DNA of 45,487 bases from Pseudonocardiales bacterium. Lineage in GTDB: Bacteria > Actinomycetota > Actinomycetes > Mycobacteriales > Jatrophihabitantaceae. Made by a program: the position numbers and the translations under genes. The notes below the pieces were generated by a model. The model did no database searches. It was given only the letters and a program-made list of their open reading frames with translations, and was not told where the DNA came from. Shown here one piece after another: positions 25,997 through 34,323 of this stretch. Every line of letters begins with the position of its first letter. The first letter of the stretch is position 1. Location of the stretch: the NCBI GenBank assembly GCA_030840445.1, contig JAVEEN010000152.1, positions 1-45,487 of the forward strand, given 5' to 3'.

Positions 25997-28035
25997 GTCT
26001 GCTCGAGGTCGCGAACCTGAGAACCGAAATCCGTACCCCCGACGGCGTCGTCTGCCCGGTGGACGATGTTTCCTTCACGGTCGCTCCCGGTGAGACCGTC
26101 GGCCTGGTAGGCGAATCCGGTTCCGGCAAGACGATGACCGGCATGTCGATTCTGCGGCTGCTGCCCAGCGGTGGATCGATCGTCGGCGGATCGATCCGGT
26201 TCGACGGTCGCGAGCTGGCAGAACTGAGTTCGACCGAGATGCGGCGCCTGCGGGGAAACGAGATCGCGATGATCTTCCAGGATCCCATGACCTCCCTCAA
26301 TCCGACCCGGACCATCGGCAGCCAGTTGCGCGAGGCATATCGGCTGCATCGGGATGTCTCCCGGGCCGACGCCAAGCGTCGGGCCGAAGAGGTACTCGGG
26401 CTGGTCGGCATGCCACGACCACGCGAGCGGCTCGGCGACTTCCCACACCAGCTGTCGGGCGGTATGCGGCAACGTGCGATGATCGCGATCGCTCTGATCT
26501 GCGAGCCGAAACTTCTGATTGCGGACGAGCCGACCACAGCGCTGGACGTATCCATCCAGGCCCAGATCCTGGAGTTGCTGGCTGACCTGAAGTCGCGCCT
26601 GAATATGGCAATCCTGCTCGTCACCCACGACCTGGGGGTGATCGCCGGCCATGCCGACCGGGTCGTGGTGATGTATGCCGGCCGGGTCGCTGAGCAGGCC
26701 GGCACCGCGGACCTGTTCGCCGACCCCCGGCATCGCTACACCTCGGCCCTGTTCGAGTCCATGCCGACGCTGGAGATGGACGCTGGCCGGTCCCTCGCGG
26801 CGATTCCTGGAATACCACCGAAACTCACTGACCTGGCGCCCATGTGCCGGTTCGCGCCACGATGCCGTTTCGCCGCAGACGACTGCCGAACCCAGGACCC
26901 GGCGCTCGTCCTGTCACCGGGCGGCCATCAGCACGCGTGCCTGCATCCGAGGACTTCGGCCGGACCGGATCCCGATCGTCGCGAGGTGCTGGTGCGGGTG
27001 CGGCGGGAGGCGTCCGTCTCCGATCGAAAGGCGCCGTTGCTGGAGTTGCATCAGGTGCATAAGGCGTTTCCGCTACGCGCGGACAGTCCGCTCGGACCCC
27101 GACGACAGGTCCACGCGGTCTCGGGTGTCTCGCTCACCGTGCAATCGGGTGAGACTGTCGGCGTGGTGGGCGAGTCAGGGTGCGGCAAGACAACAATCGG
27201 GCGAATGCTGGTCGGCCTCGATCGCCCGTCCAGCGGCAGCATCAGCTTCGAGGGCCGCGACCTGACCACGATGCGACGGGGCGAACTGCGACACCGACGG
27301 CGCAACCTGCAGATCATGTTCCAGGATTCCGCTGCCGCGCTGGATCCCCGGATGCCGGTGGCCGCCCTCATCCAGGAGCCGCTGATCGCGCAGCGGGTGG
27401 GAACCCGCCGCCAACGACGGGCCGAGGTGGCCGAACTGCTGGAGGCGGTGGGGTTGCCCAGTGATGCTGGCACCCGGTACGCGCATGAGTTCTCCGGGGG
27501 CCAGCGGCAACGGATCGCGATGGCGCGGGCGCTTGCCCTCAAGCCCAAGATCATCGTGGCCGATGAGCCGGTGTCGGCCCTGGACGTGTCCATCCAGGCC
27601 CAGATCCTCAACCTGATGCGGTCGCTGCAGGATCGGTACGGGCTCACCTACGTCGTGATCTCCCACGACCTCTCGCTGCTGAAGTATCTCGCGGACCGGA
27701 TCGGCGTGATGTATCTGGGCAAGCTGGTGGAACTCGGCACCAGCAACGAGGTGTATCGGGCACCTAGACATCCCTATACCGCCGGCCTGATTGCGGCCAT
27801 CCCGTTACCTGACCCCGTCCGGGAACGGGCCAAGGAGGAAAGCACCCTCGGCGGCGAGTTGCCCTCGGCGATCGATCCGCCGAGCGGCTGCCGCTTCCGA
27901 ACGCGGTGTCCGCGGGCCACCGACCTGTGCGCCCAAGTCGAGCCACCGCTACAGGAATCGGCCGGTCTGCATGCCGTTGCCTGCCACTATCCGCTCGATG
28001 TCGCACCCGTGGACGACATCGCCGTCGCCGTCTGA
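25993..28035 (+). CDS. Fused two-domain peptide ABC transporter ATPase (DppD-DppF type)
   Basis: This 680-aa protein carries both nucleotide-binding domains of the importer in one chain. Domain 1 (about 1-325) has Walker A GESGSGKT, signature LSGGMRQR and Walker [13 protein letters not shown]. Its OppD-type tail is [14 protein letters not shown]. Domain 2 (about 345-670) has Walker A GESGCGKT, signature FSGGQRQR, Walker [13 protein letters not shown] and tail [14 protein letters not shown]. Peptide importers usually encode these as separate DppD and DppF; the fusion fixes the 1:1 ratio. The frame is open upstream to 25834, but the ATG at 25993 overlaps the permease stop and begins the domain. 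Both sites look catalytically complete. Confidence 0.94.
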   Translation: MSLLEVANLRTEIRTPDGVVCPVDDVSFTVAPGETVGLVGESGSGKTMTGMSILRLLPSGGSIVGGSIRFDGRELAELSSTEMRRLRGNEIAMIFQDPMTSLNPTRTIGSQLREAYRLHRDVSRADAKRRAEEVLGLVGMPRPRERLGDFPHQLSGGMRQRAMIAIALICEPKLLIADEPTTALDVSIQAQILELLADLKSRLNMAILLVTHDLGVIAGHADRVVVMYAGRVAEQAGTADLFADPRHRYTSALFESMPTLEMDAGRSLAAIPGIPPKLTDLAPMCRFAPRCRFAADDCRTQDPALVLSPGGHQHACLHPRTSAGPDPDRREVLVRVRREASVSDRKAPLLELHQVHKAFPLRADSPLGPRRQVHAVSGVSLTVQSGETVGVVGESGCGKTTIGRMLVGLDRPSSGSISFEGRDLTTMRRGELRHRRRNLQIMFQDSAAALDPRMPVAALIQEPLIAQRVGTRRQRRAEVAELLEAVGLPSDAGTRYAHEFSGGQRQRIAMARALALKPKIIVADEPVSALDVSIQAQILNLMRSLQDRYGLTYVVISHDLSLLKYLADRIGVMYLGKLVELGTSNEVYRAPRHPYTAGLIAAIPLPDPVRERAKEESTLGGELPSAIDPPSGCRFRTRCPRATDLCAQVEPPLQESAGLHAVACHYPLDVAPVDDIAVAV

Positions 28036-28052
28036 ACCCGAGAGAGATTTCC

Positions 28053-28976
28053 ATGACTCAACATTTTCTTGATCCGACTCCGGCTACCGTTACCGATGTG
28101 TTCTCCCCCGCGATGCCACCTGTGCTATCGGTCCAACCCGGCGACACGATCGTGGTGCGATCCCTGGACGCCTCGGGATACCTCAGCCCGCAGCAGCACC
28201 CTGGAGATCGTCCGAGCACGATGTTCGACCAGGCCCGCGGTCATTGCCTGACCGGTCCTATTGAAGTCCTGGGCGCCGAGGTGTCGATGACCCTGGCCGT
28301 TACCCTGGAATCATTACGTCCCGATGACTGGGGCTGGACGCTGGCCGCGGCCCTGGACAACCCTCTCAACCGACGGCTGGGCGTCGTCCCGGGTCCGCCG
28401 TCCTGGCTGCTCTGGTCGCTGGATCCAGACAAGGGAACCGGCACCAATGACCGTGGCGTCAGCATCGACCTTGCGCCTTTCCTCGGCGTGATGGGCCTTC
28501 CTCCGGCAGAAGCCGGCGAGCATTCCACCGTTCCGCCGCGGGCGGCCGGTGGCGGCAACATCGACTGCCGGGAACTGGTAGCCGGTAGCACGCTCTACCT
28601 TCCGGTGACGGTGGACGGGGCCATGCTGTGCCTGGGCGACGGACACGCCGCACAGGGGGATGGCGAGGTCGGCGGCACCGCCATCGAATGCCCCATGACG
28701 ACCACGGTGACACTCGACCTGGTGTCCGAGACGCCGGTGCCGGGCATCCACGCCGTGACACCGACAAGCCGGATCACCTTCGGGTTCAACGCCGATCTCA
28801 ACGAGGCCACGGCCGAGGCTCTTGACGCCATGCTCGGCTGGATGCAGGTCCTGTTCGAGGTGGACAAGCCGACCGCGCTCGCCCTGGCCAGTACGGCGCT
28901 AGATATGCGGGTGACCCAGATCGCCAACGAAGTATGGGGAGTTCATGCCGTGTTGAACGATGGAGTGCTGCGATGA
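28053..28976 (+). CDS. Acetamidase/formamidase family amidohydrolase
   Basis: This 307-aa cytoplasmic metal-dependent amidase family member splits short-chain amides such as formamide to ammonia and the acid. Landmarks are ARGHCLTGPIEVLGA near residue 60, PFLGVMGLPPAEAGEHSTVPPRAAGGGNIDCREL near 140-175 and MLCLGDGHAAQGDGEVGGTAIE near 190-212. The His, Asp and Glu of the GDGHAAQGDGE motif are the expected metal ligands. I chose the ATG at 28053 after a GAGAGA box; the open frame reaches 27906 inside the ATPase gene. It is 17 nt after the ATPase stop and overlaps the next gene by ATGA. The real substrate may be an amide delivered by the importer. Confidence 0.9.
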   Translation: MTQHFLDPTPATVTDVFSPAMPPVLSVQPGDTIVVRSLDASGYLSPQQHPGDRPSTMFDQARGHCLTGPIEVLGAEVSMTLAVTLESLRPDDWGWTLAAALDNPLNRRLGVVPGPPSWLLWSLDPDKGTGTNDRGVSIDLAPFLGVMGLPPAEAGEHSTVPPRAAGGGNIDCRELVAGSTLYLPVTVDGAMLCLGDGHAAQGDGEVGGTAIECPMTTTVTLDLVSETPVPGIHAVTPTSRITFGFNADLNEATAEALDAMLGWMQVLFEVDKPTALALASTALDMRVTQIANEVWGVHAVLNDGVLR

Positions 28977-29986
28977 GCTGGCCGATTGCGGAGGGGATGT
29001 TCGAGCTCGGTGACCTCAAGGTCGAGCACGGTGGGGTAATCCCGCAGGCGCGCCTGGCCTGGCAGAGCCACGGAACGCTCAACGCGGCAAGGGACAACGT
29101 AATTGTCTATCCGTGTAGTTACACTGCCACTCACGACGACCTGTCCTGGCTGATCGGACCGGATAAGATCCTCGATCCGCTGCAGTGGTTCATCGTTATT
29201 CCGGACATGTTCTCCAACGGCCTGTCCTCAAGCGCAGCTGATCTCGAGGACTACCCCGGGTTGGTCACCATGCGCGACAACGTACTGGCCCAACGCCGGC
29301 TGCTGACCGAGCATTTCGGCGTGGACCGGGTGGCCGCCGTATACGGATTCTCGATGGGAGCAGGACAGGCCTATCACTGGGCGGCCGAGTTCGGAGAGTC
29401 GGTCGAGCGCGCGATCGTGGTCTGCGGCAGCGCGCGCACCTCGATTCACAACCGGGTGTTCCTGTCCGGACTGCTGCGCACACTGGAGGCCGCCCCGGAA
29501 TATCTTGGAAACGGCAGGTTCGCGGCCGAGCCGGTTGCAGCGATCCGGGCCTTCAGCCACATCTACGCCGGGTGGGGTCTGAGCCAGGACTTCTACCGCG
29601 CCGAGCTATTTCGCACGGTGCTCGGCGCGCCTGATCTCGAGAGCTTCCTCAAGACAGACTGGGAGGATTCGTTCGGCGCCCATCGGGCCGCGAACCTGTA
29701 CGCGCAGGCGCTGACCTGGCTGGCAGCCGACATCAGCGCTGATCCGCGGTACGAAGGCGATCTGCCGGCCGCACTGTCCGCCATCCAGGCCCGGGTGCTG
29801 CTGCTACCCGGCGAGACCGATCTGTACTTCCGGGTGGCCGATAATGCCACGGAACTCGCCTACCTCAAGCAGGCTGAACTCCGTGCCATCCCGAGTATCT
29901 GGGGCCATCGGGCAGGCAGCCCGCAAGGACTCGAAGCCGAAACCGAATTTCTCCGGACTGCGGTACGGGGTTGGCTGGCGACCTGA
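28973..29986 (+). CDS. MetX-like alpha/beta hydrolase (homoserine acetyltransferase family)
   Basis: This 337-aa alpha/beta-hydrolase-fold protein of the homoserine O-acetyltransferase family has nucleophile Ser127 in YGFSMGAGQAYHWA, a probable acid Asp in LLPGETDLYF and His in IWGHRAGSPQG. True MetX enzymes have a GGSMGG elbow and a different His region, so this is more likely a hydrolase or acyltransferase of another substrate than a methionine biosynthesis gene. It is last in the importer operon, coupled to the amidase by ATGA. It may process an ester or amide released upstream in the pathway. Start chosen at 28973 because of that overlap; the frame is open from 28934. Confidence 0.85.
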   Translation: MSWPIAEGMFELGDLKVEHGGVIPQARLAWQSHGTLNAARDNVIVYPCSYTATHDDLSWLIGPDKILDPLQWFIVIPDMFSNGLSSSAADLEDYPGLVTMRDNVLAQRRLLTEHFGVDRVAAVYGFSMGAGQAYHWAAEFGESVERAIVVCGSARTSIHNRVFLSGLLRTLEAAPEYLGNGRFAAEPVAAIRAFSHIYAGWGLSQDFYRAELFRTVLGAPDLESFLKTDWEDSFGAHRAANLYAQALTWLAADISADPRYEGDLPAALSAIQARVLLLPGETDLYFRVADNATELAYLKQAELRAIPSIWGHRAGSPQGLEAETEFLRTAVRGWLAT

Positions 29987-30706
29987 TGGCTGGCCACGAT
30001 CCCGGCCTCACGACAGCAGTGAGAGCCTGCCGAGGATCTTGTCGACGCGATCGCGCGGGTCTACCAGGCTGACCGTCTAATACGAAAGCTGCTCGGCCGT
30101 CGCCACCGACAGCTGGTCCAGGTACTCGTCATACACCCGGGTGCTCTGTGCCTCGGAGCCACCAGAGAGCAGCAACGCCTGCGGCGATCAACAGCAACCC
30201 GAGGAGCACCCACGGCCACGGGTGCGAGCCCGACGACGTCTACGGCCACCGCTGCCGCGGCCGCGGCCTGATCTGCCGGTTTGCCGCTCGTGTGGCCCGG
30301 CCGACCTCCGATGCAGGCTCGGCTTAGGGGTTGGTTGCGTTGCGGTGGTCACCCCACCCTCACGCCAGGTCACGATGTGCACCACCCAGCCGATCAGCCC
30401 CTCACCGGCCAGCCGCAACGCCTCAGCCACCCCGACCCGCTGCCCGAACGAGGTCAACGCGTAGCCGGTCCCACGCTCATACTGCTCCGCGCTCATGCTG
30501 ATCAACACCGTCGCCGGCAAACCCCGGCTCCTCGGCAACGCCCCGGTCCGGGCATCCAACTCCCCCACCACGACCGACAACACCACCAGACCAGACAACC
30601 ACTTTCCCGATACCCCACAAACCCATTACAAGATCGTTTCCGCCCCGAAGTGCCGAACGCCCACGGGCCGGAGACTCGCGTCGCGCCCGCCTGACGCGAA
30701 CCAACC
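29987..30706. other. Gene-poor 720-bp stretch with decayed fragments
   Basis: No intact gene is visible. A DUF222-like remnant lies on the minus strand at about 30373-30598 (listed separately). At 30129-30240, also minus, one frame reads HPWPWVLLGLLLIAAGVAAL, a perfect-looking membrane helix, then stops with no start codon upstream. An overlapping frame ends in VYDEYLDQLSVATAEQLSY at 30082. This looks like frame-shifted debris of one or two lost genes. Longer open frames on either strand here read as low-complexity Arg/Pro/Gly sequence. Confidence 0.5.
30373..30598 (-). pseudogene. Remnant of a DUF222/HNH endonuclease (13E12-type repeat protein)
   Basis: A piece of about 75 residues reads ELDARTGALPRSRGLPATVL, then ISMSAEQYERGTGYAL and VGVAEALRLAGEGLIGWVVH. 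This follows the DUF222 pattern of actinobacterial HNH nuclease-like proteins just before their HNH domain. The usual 200 or more N-terminal residues and the Cys/His nuclease core are missing. VVHIVTWREGG directly after may be a trace of the HNH segment joined by deletion. These genes are repeated and mobile-like in actinobacterial genomes, so this is probably a dead copy. Confidence 0.5.
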
Positions 30707-31474
30707 TCACAGGCCTGCCGCGACCGCGGCGCCCTGCAACACGTCCGCGAGCATCGCCGGGGTCAGCCGCCCGGTGAAGGTGTTCTGCTGACTCACGTGA
30801 TAGCACCCGATCAGCTCGAGCGTCGCAGGTCCGTCCGAGTCATCGCAATCCCGCTCCAGCAGGTAGCGCGCTCCGTGACCGAATCGGGGTTGCGGCACCG
30901 GAATGGACCATCCCGCCGCGGAAAGCACGGGCAGCAGCGCCTGCCAGCCGAAGCGTCCGAGCACCACCACACACCGCAGCGTGGGACGCAACAACCCGAG
31001 CTCCTGGGCCAGCCACGGCCGGCAAGTATCGCGCTCGCTCGGAGTCGGCTTGTTGGCCGGCGGCGCACACCGCACCGGCGCGGTGATGCGTACGCCCCGC
31101 AGCGTGAGATCGTCATCGCGGCTTTCGCTCACCGGCTGCGACGCTAAGCCCACAGCATGCAAGGCGGCGAACAGTACCGCGCCAGAACGGTCTCCGGTGA
31201 ACATCCTGCCAGTGCGATTTGCCCCATGAGCGGCTGGAGCCAGCCCGACGATGGCTAGGGGCGCGTCGGCCGGCCCGAATCCGGGGACCGGCTTGGCCCA
31301 GTAATCCCAATCCCGATAGGCAGCTCGCCGGATCACGGCCACCTCCTCCCGCCACTCCACCAACCGCGGGCAGGCACGACACGTCACGACCGCCTCGTCC
31401 AGTTCAGCCAGGGACAGGCACCGCTCGCTGAGAAGGGCGGGGTAATCGGCTCGTTCAGTCGACTGATCAGGCAT
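30707..31474 (-). CDS. udgB: Type-5 uracil-DNA glycosylase (UdgB)
   Basis: This 255-aa iron-sulfur DNA repair enzyme excises uracil and some other deaminated bases. The motif GLAPAAHGANRTGRMFTGDR (77-96) is the family-5 active-site signature, and CYHVSQQNTFTGRLT near residue 233 is the DNA-intercalating motif. Cys32 and Cys35 in CRACP, with later Cys residues in VRCAPP and DTCRPW, fit the 4Fe-4S cluster. The frame extends 63 codons upstream, but the ATG at 31472-31474 starts family homology and overlaps the kinase stop by 8 nt. It is last in the soxR-PPOX-pfkB-udgB minus-strand run. High-GC actinobacteria typically carry this class. Confidence 0.93.
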   Translation of the reverse strand: MPDQSTERADYPALLSERCLSLAELDEAVVTCRACPRLVEWREEVAVIRRAAYRDWDYWAKPVPGFGPADAPLAIVGLAPAAHGANRTGRMFTGDRSGAVLFAALHAVGLASQPVSESRDDDLTLRGVRITAPVRCAPPANKPTPSERDTCRPWLAQELGLLRPTLRCVVVLGRFGWQALLPVLSAAGWSIPVPQPRFGHGARYLLERDCDDSDGPATLELIGCYHVSQQNTFTGRLTPAMLADVLQGAAVAAGL

Positions 31475-32516
31475 CGCTGGTACGAGCGATGGTCGCGCTC
31501 GCTCGCCGGACCGCCCGGACCGGCTCGTCCCCGATTGCCGCGTCGAGGAAGTCGTAACTGTGCAGCAGCACGGTTGCGGCGCGCGATCCCGCCCGGGCCA
31601 GCTCGGAGACTTGAGCCAGCCAGTCGGCGAGGTCGCCCCACCCGGGCGCGGCAAGGGAGCCACCCACCTGCTGCACGGACAACGCCGCGCAGAGATTGGC
31701 GAAGGCCATCCGCTGCCTCAGGGGCCAGCCACGCAAAGTGCCGAGGACGAAGGAGGCCGCGAACACGTCACCGGCTCCGGTGGCGTCGACGGCATTCACC
31801 GGCAAGGACGGCACCCATTCCTCCTCGCCGCTGATCGAGTCGATGCCGATCGAGCCCTGTCCACCACAGGTGACCACCACGACCGGAACATCATCGGCCA
31901 ACGCCATCAGCGCCGCCCGCGGATCGTCGGTACGGGTATAGGCCATTGCCTCGGCACTGTTCGGTAGAAACGCATGCAGGTCCGCCAGCTGTTGCAGCAC
32001 CATCGGCGACCACTCCTGCGTCGGGTCCCAGCCGACGTCACCGAACAGTTTCATGCCGGTCGCGCTGGCGTGCGCTACCCACGGTTCCGCATTCTCGCCG
32101 AGGTGCACGACTCCGGCCAGGGCGCTCGGCGGACTCGATATCAACTTGCTGGTCGGGATCGGTGACGGGTGACTATGCGTGACCATAGCCCGATCTCGTT
32201 GAACGGCAAGGGAAACCGTAACCGGTGAGTGCCAGTGGGCGATCCGCTGTGAGAGTGAGAGATCGACTCCCTCCTGCTCGGCGAGCGTCCGCCACAGGAA
32301 GTCACCGTAGACGTCGTCGCCGAACGTCGCGGCCAGGGCCGTCCGCATCCCGAGCCGGCTGGCCGCAACGGCGAGGTTGGCGATGCCCCCCGGACAGGAT
32401 CCCATGCCGTCGGCGAGTGACTCGGTGCCGCTGGTCGGCAACGCAGGCAGCCCGGTAAGCACGATGTCGAAGAACACGGTGCCTTGCATGACCACGTCGA
32501 AGTCCGTGTCGGTCAC
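31467..32516 (-). CDS. PfkB family carbohydrate/nucleoside kinase
   Basis: This 349-aa ribokinase-fold kinase has the N-terminal substrate-binding motif GGIANLAVAASRLG (43-56) and the C-terminal signature DATGAGDVFAASF (244-256) with catalytic Asp250 and the anion hole. The substrate (ribose, fructose, nucleoside or another sugar) cannot be told from motifs. The last 60 residues extend beyond the usual fold with a helix rich in Ala and Arg. It begins 13 nt after the PPOX stop and overlaps udgB by 8 nt, so all three are probably co-transcribed. Its place next to a base-excision enzyme suggests a nucleoside or base-salvage substrate, but that is inference. Confidence 0.88.
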   Translation of the reverse strand: MTDTDFDVVMQGTVFFDIVLTGLPALPTSGTESLADGMGSCPGGIANLAVAASRLGMRTALAATFGDDVYGDFLWRTLAEQEGVDLSLSQRIAHWHSPVTVSLAVQRDRAMVTHSHPSPIPTSKLISSPPSALAGVVHLGENAEPWVAHASATGMKLFGDVGWDPTQEWSPMVLQQLADLHAFLPNSAEAMAYTRTDDPRAALMALADDVPVVVVTCGGQGSIGIDSISGEEEWVPSLPVNAVDATGAGDVFAASFVLGTLRGWPLRQRMAFANLCAALSVQQVGGSLAAPGWGDLADWLAQVSELARAGSRAATVLLHSYDFLDAAIGDEPVRAVRRASATIARTSDA

Positions 32517-32529
32517 GGCGATCGCCTAC

Positions 32530-32925
32530 TCACGTCAGCCCCAGCACCCGATCGACAACGAACTCGATGACCACCCGAGCCGGATTCTCCCTAGGCTGAC
32601 GGTAACGCTCGGCATAGCGGCGCTCGGCCTCGGCCACCGAATCCCGGTCGGTCCGGATCACCGCCATCCCCTCCAAGGTTGACCAGCGTCGACCGTCCAC
32701 CTGGCAGACCGCGACCCTGGTCGGCCCACCGGCGTCGGCCACGTTGCGCGCCTTACGGGAAGACCCGGAGCAGATCACTCGAGCCAGTCTGCTCGTCGCG
32801 TCGAACGTCACACCGACCGGCACGACGTGCGGTGAACCGTCCGGGCGCCGGGTCGTCAAGGTCGCGAGATGCCGCTCGGCCCAGAACGTGCGGAACTGCG
32901 CAGACAAGTCATCGAGTGAGGCCAC
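32530..32925 (-). CDS. PPOX-class F420-dependent oxidoreductase
   Basis: This 131-aa split-beta-barrel flavin/deazaflavin-binding protein belongs to the FDOR-B group. The pattern LATLTTRRPDGSPHVVPVGVTFD, then SGSSRKARNVADAGGPTRVAVCQVDGRRWSTLEGMAVI, is typical of small F420-dependent reductases, with the Lys/Arg-rich turn (GSSRKARN) contacting the cofactor phosphate. It probably works as a dimer. It fits the F420 genes at 4705-6356 and 11268. It is 54 nt downstream of soxR and followed closely by pfkB. Its substrate is unknown; a quinone, biliverdin-like or redox-cycling compound would suit the SoxR context. Confidence 0.87.
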   Translation of the reverse strand: MASLDDLSAQFRTFWAERHLATLTTRRPDGSPHVVPVGVTFDATSRLARVICSGSSRKARNVADAGGPTRVAVCQVDGRRWSTLEGMAVIRTDRDSVAEAERRYAERYRQPRENPARVVIEFVVDRVLGLT

Positions 32926-32979
32926 GTTGCTCCCAGCGTAGGTAGGACGGCTGTCGGCATCCAGCCTGCCATGCCAGCG

Positions 32980-33453
32980 TCAGTCTGCGTCAGTACCGCG
33001 ACGCAGCAGGGCCGGCAGGAACACCGCGCCGCCGGAGGGAACCAACGACGCCGCCACATCGTCAGGGTTGGACATCGAGCAGGATTGCAGCGACAGACAG
33101 CCGCAGCCGATACACGAATCGAGGCCGTCTCGCAGGGCCTGCAACGCGGCGATCTGATCATCGAGGCGGTGCCGCCAGTTGCGGGAGATCCGGGTCCAGT
33201 CGGCCTTGGTCGGCGTCCGGGACTCCGGTAGCCGTTTCAGCTCCTCGCGGACCTCGTCCAAGGTCAGCCCCACGTTTCGCGCGGCCCGGATGAAGGCCAG
33301 TCGCCGTAACACCGTGCGCTGGTACCGGCGCTGCCCTCCCCCGGTCCGAGCGGCCCGCACCAGGCCCTCGCGCTCGTAGTAGCGAAGCGCCGAGGCCGCG
33401 AAACCGCTGCGGCGGGCCACCTCCGAAACCGTCAACACTGGATTGGTGTCCAT
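32980..33453 (-). CDS. soxR: Redox-sensing MerR-family regulator SoxR
   Basis: This 157-aa homodimeric activator carries a [2Fe-2S] cluster. The MerR helix-turn-helix (LTVSEVARRSGFAASALRYYEREGL, about 7-31) is followed by a dimerisation helix and the SoxR-specific cluster motif CIGCGC...C (Cys114, Cys117, Cys119, Cys125). Actinobacterial SoxR senses redox-active metabolites more than superoxide. I chose the ATG at 33451-33453; the frame is open 18 codons further, but that part would run into the operator. It is divergent from the SDR gene, with a SoxR-like box 20-35 nt upstream of its start, so autoregulation is likely. Confidence 0.93.
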   Translation of the reverse strand: MDTNPVLTVSEVARRSGFAASALRYYEREGLVRAARTGGGQRRYQRTVLRRLAFIRAARNVGLTLDEVREELKRLPESRTPTKADWTRISRNWRHRLDDQIAALQALRDGLDSCIGCGCLSLQSCSMSNPDDVAASLVPSGGAVFLPALLRRGTDAD

Positions 33454-33467
33454 ATCACCAAGGTTAC

Positions 33468-33498
33468 TTGACTTGAAGTTGACTTCAACTTTAAGAAT
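33468..33498 (+). promoter_or_regulatory. SoxR-type promoter and operator of the SDR operon
   Basis: TTGAAGTTGACTTCAA at 33473-33488 has two 7-bp arms (TTGAAGT and ACTTCAA) around a 2-bp centre. It lies between a -35-like TTGACT (33468-33473) and a -10-like AAGAAT (33493-33498) with a 19-bp spacer, the overlong spacing MerR-family activators correct by bending DNA. Its layout matches known SoxR boxes, which pair CTCAAGTT with AACTTGAG. The box also lies just upstream of soxR on the other strand. Confidence 0.75.
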
Positions 33499-33528
33499 AG
33501 GACGCATCGCGTCCCGTTGGAGGTAGTC

Positions 33529-34323
33529 ATGCCTGTCGCTCTCATCACCGGGGCCTCGTCCGGACTCGGTCGAGCTCTGGCCGTGGCCCTGGCCCGGCGG
33601 GGTTGGGCCCTGGTTCTGGACGCCCGCACCCCGCAGCCGCTTTACAAGCTCGTCGATGAGCTGGCCGCCCTCACGGTCGTCAACGCCATTGCCGGGGATG
33701 TGTCACTGGCGGACCACCGGCACGATCTCGGTCAGGCCGTTCAGGCCGCGGGAGGATTGGACCTGCTGATCAACAACGCCAGTACCTTGGGACCGACTCC
33801 GTTGCCCTCGCTGGCAGAGCTGGCTCTGGCCTCGTTCGACGAGATCCTGCAGGTCAACCTCTTGGCTCCACTGGGCCTGATCCAACAGCTCCTGCCCCAG
33901 TTGGCCGATGACGCTGCCGTGGTCAACATCTCCTCGGATGCGGCCAGGGCCAGCTATCCAGGCTGGGGTGGTTACGGCGCCGCGAAGGCGGCTCTCGACC
34001 ACCTCACGGCCACCCTGGGCCAAGAAAACCCCGCCCAACGGTGGTACGCCGTCGATCCCGGGGACATGCGGACCCCGATGCACCAGGCGGCCTTTCCCGG
34101 TGAGGACATCAGTGACCGGCCCGACCCAGCGACGGTCGTCCCGGCCATGCTCAACCTGCTCGAACGCCGACCACCCAGCGGCCGATATCGGGCGGCCGAC
34201 TTCGAACCGACCTCGACCACCGATGCCGGTGCGGCTGCCGATGCCGGTGCGGCTGCCGGTGCGGCTGCCGATGCCGATGCCGATGCCGACGAGAGCTATG
34301 CCCTGGGAAACACGTCGCGATGA
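33529..34323 (+). CDS. Short-chain dehydrogenase/reductase with repetitive C-terminal tail
   Basis: This 264-aa NAD(P)-dependent oxidoreductase has the Rossmann motif TGASSGLG (7-14), the NNAS motif near residue 82, and the catalytic Ser in NISSDAA with YGAAK (Tyr and Lys) near 149. The Arg/Thr residues after the second strand (LDARTP) hint at NADPH preference. The last 35 residues are a low-complexity Ala/Asp/Gly tail encoded by tandem repeats and are not part of the fold. The ATG at 33529 has a perfect GGAGG five bases before it. It overlaps the QueA-like gene by ATGA and sits behind a SoxR-type promoter, so it is probably redox-induced. Confidence 0.9.
   Translation: MPVALITGASSGLGRALAVALARRGWALVLDARTPQPLYKLVDELAALTVVNAIAGDVSLADHRHDLGQAVQAAGGLDLLINNASTLGPTPLPSLAELALASFDEILQVNLLAPLGLIQQLLPQLADDAAVVNISSDAARASYPGWGGYGAAKAALDHLTATLGQENPAQRWYAVDPGDMRTPMHQAAFPGEDISDRPDPATVVPAMLNLLERRPPSGRYRAADFEPTSTTDAGAAADAGAAAGAAADADADADESYALGNTSR
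34222..34287 (+). repeat. Tandem repeats at the 3' end of the SDR gene
   Basis: GATGCCGGTGCGGCTGCC occurs twice in a row (34222-34257), then its last 12 bases once more, then GATGCC three times. All are in frame and encode an Ala/Gly/Asp tail. The run is prone to copy-number change by slippage, in multiples of six bases, so it would alter tail length without breaking the frame or the coupling to the next gene. Confidence 0.85.

Noticed and set aside
30477-30806. 109-codon minus-strand frame at the udgB end
   Set aside because: It overlaps the udgB 3' end in another frame and reads as Arg/Gly-rich low-complexity sequence.
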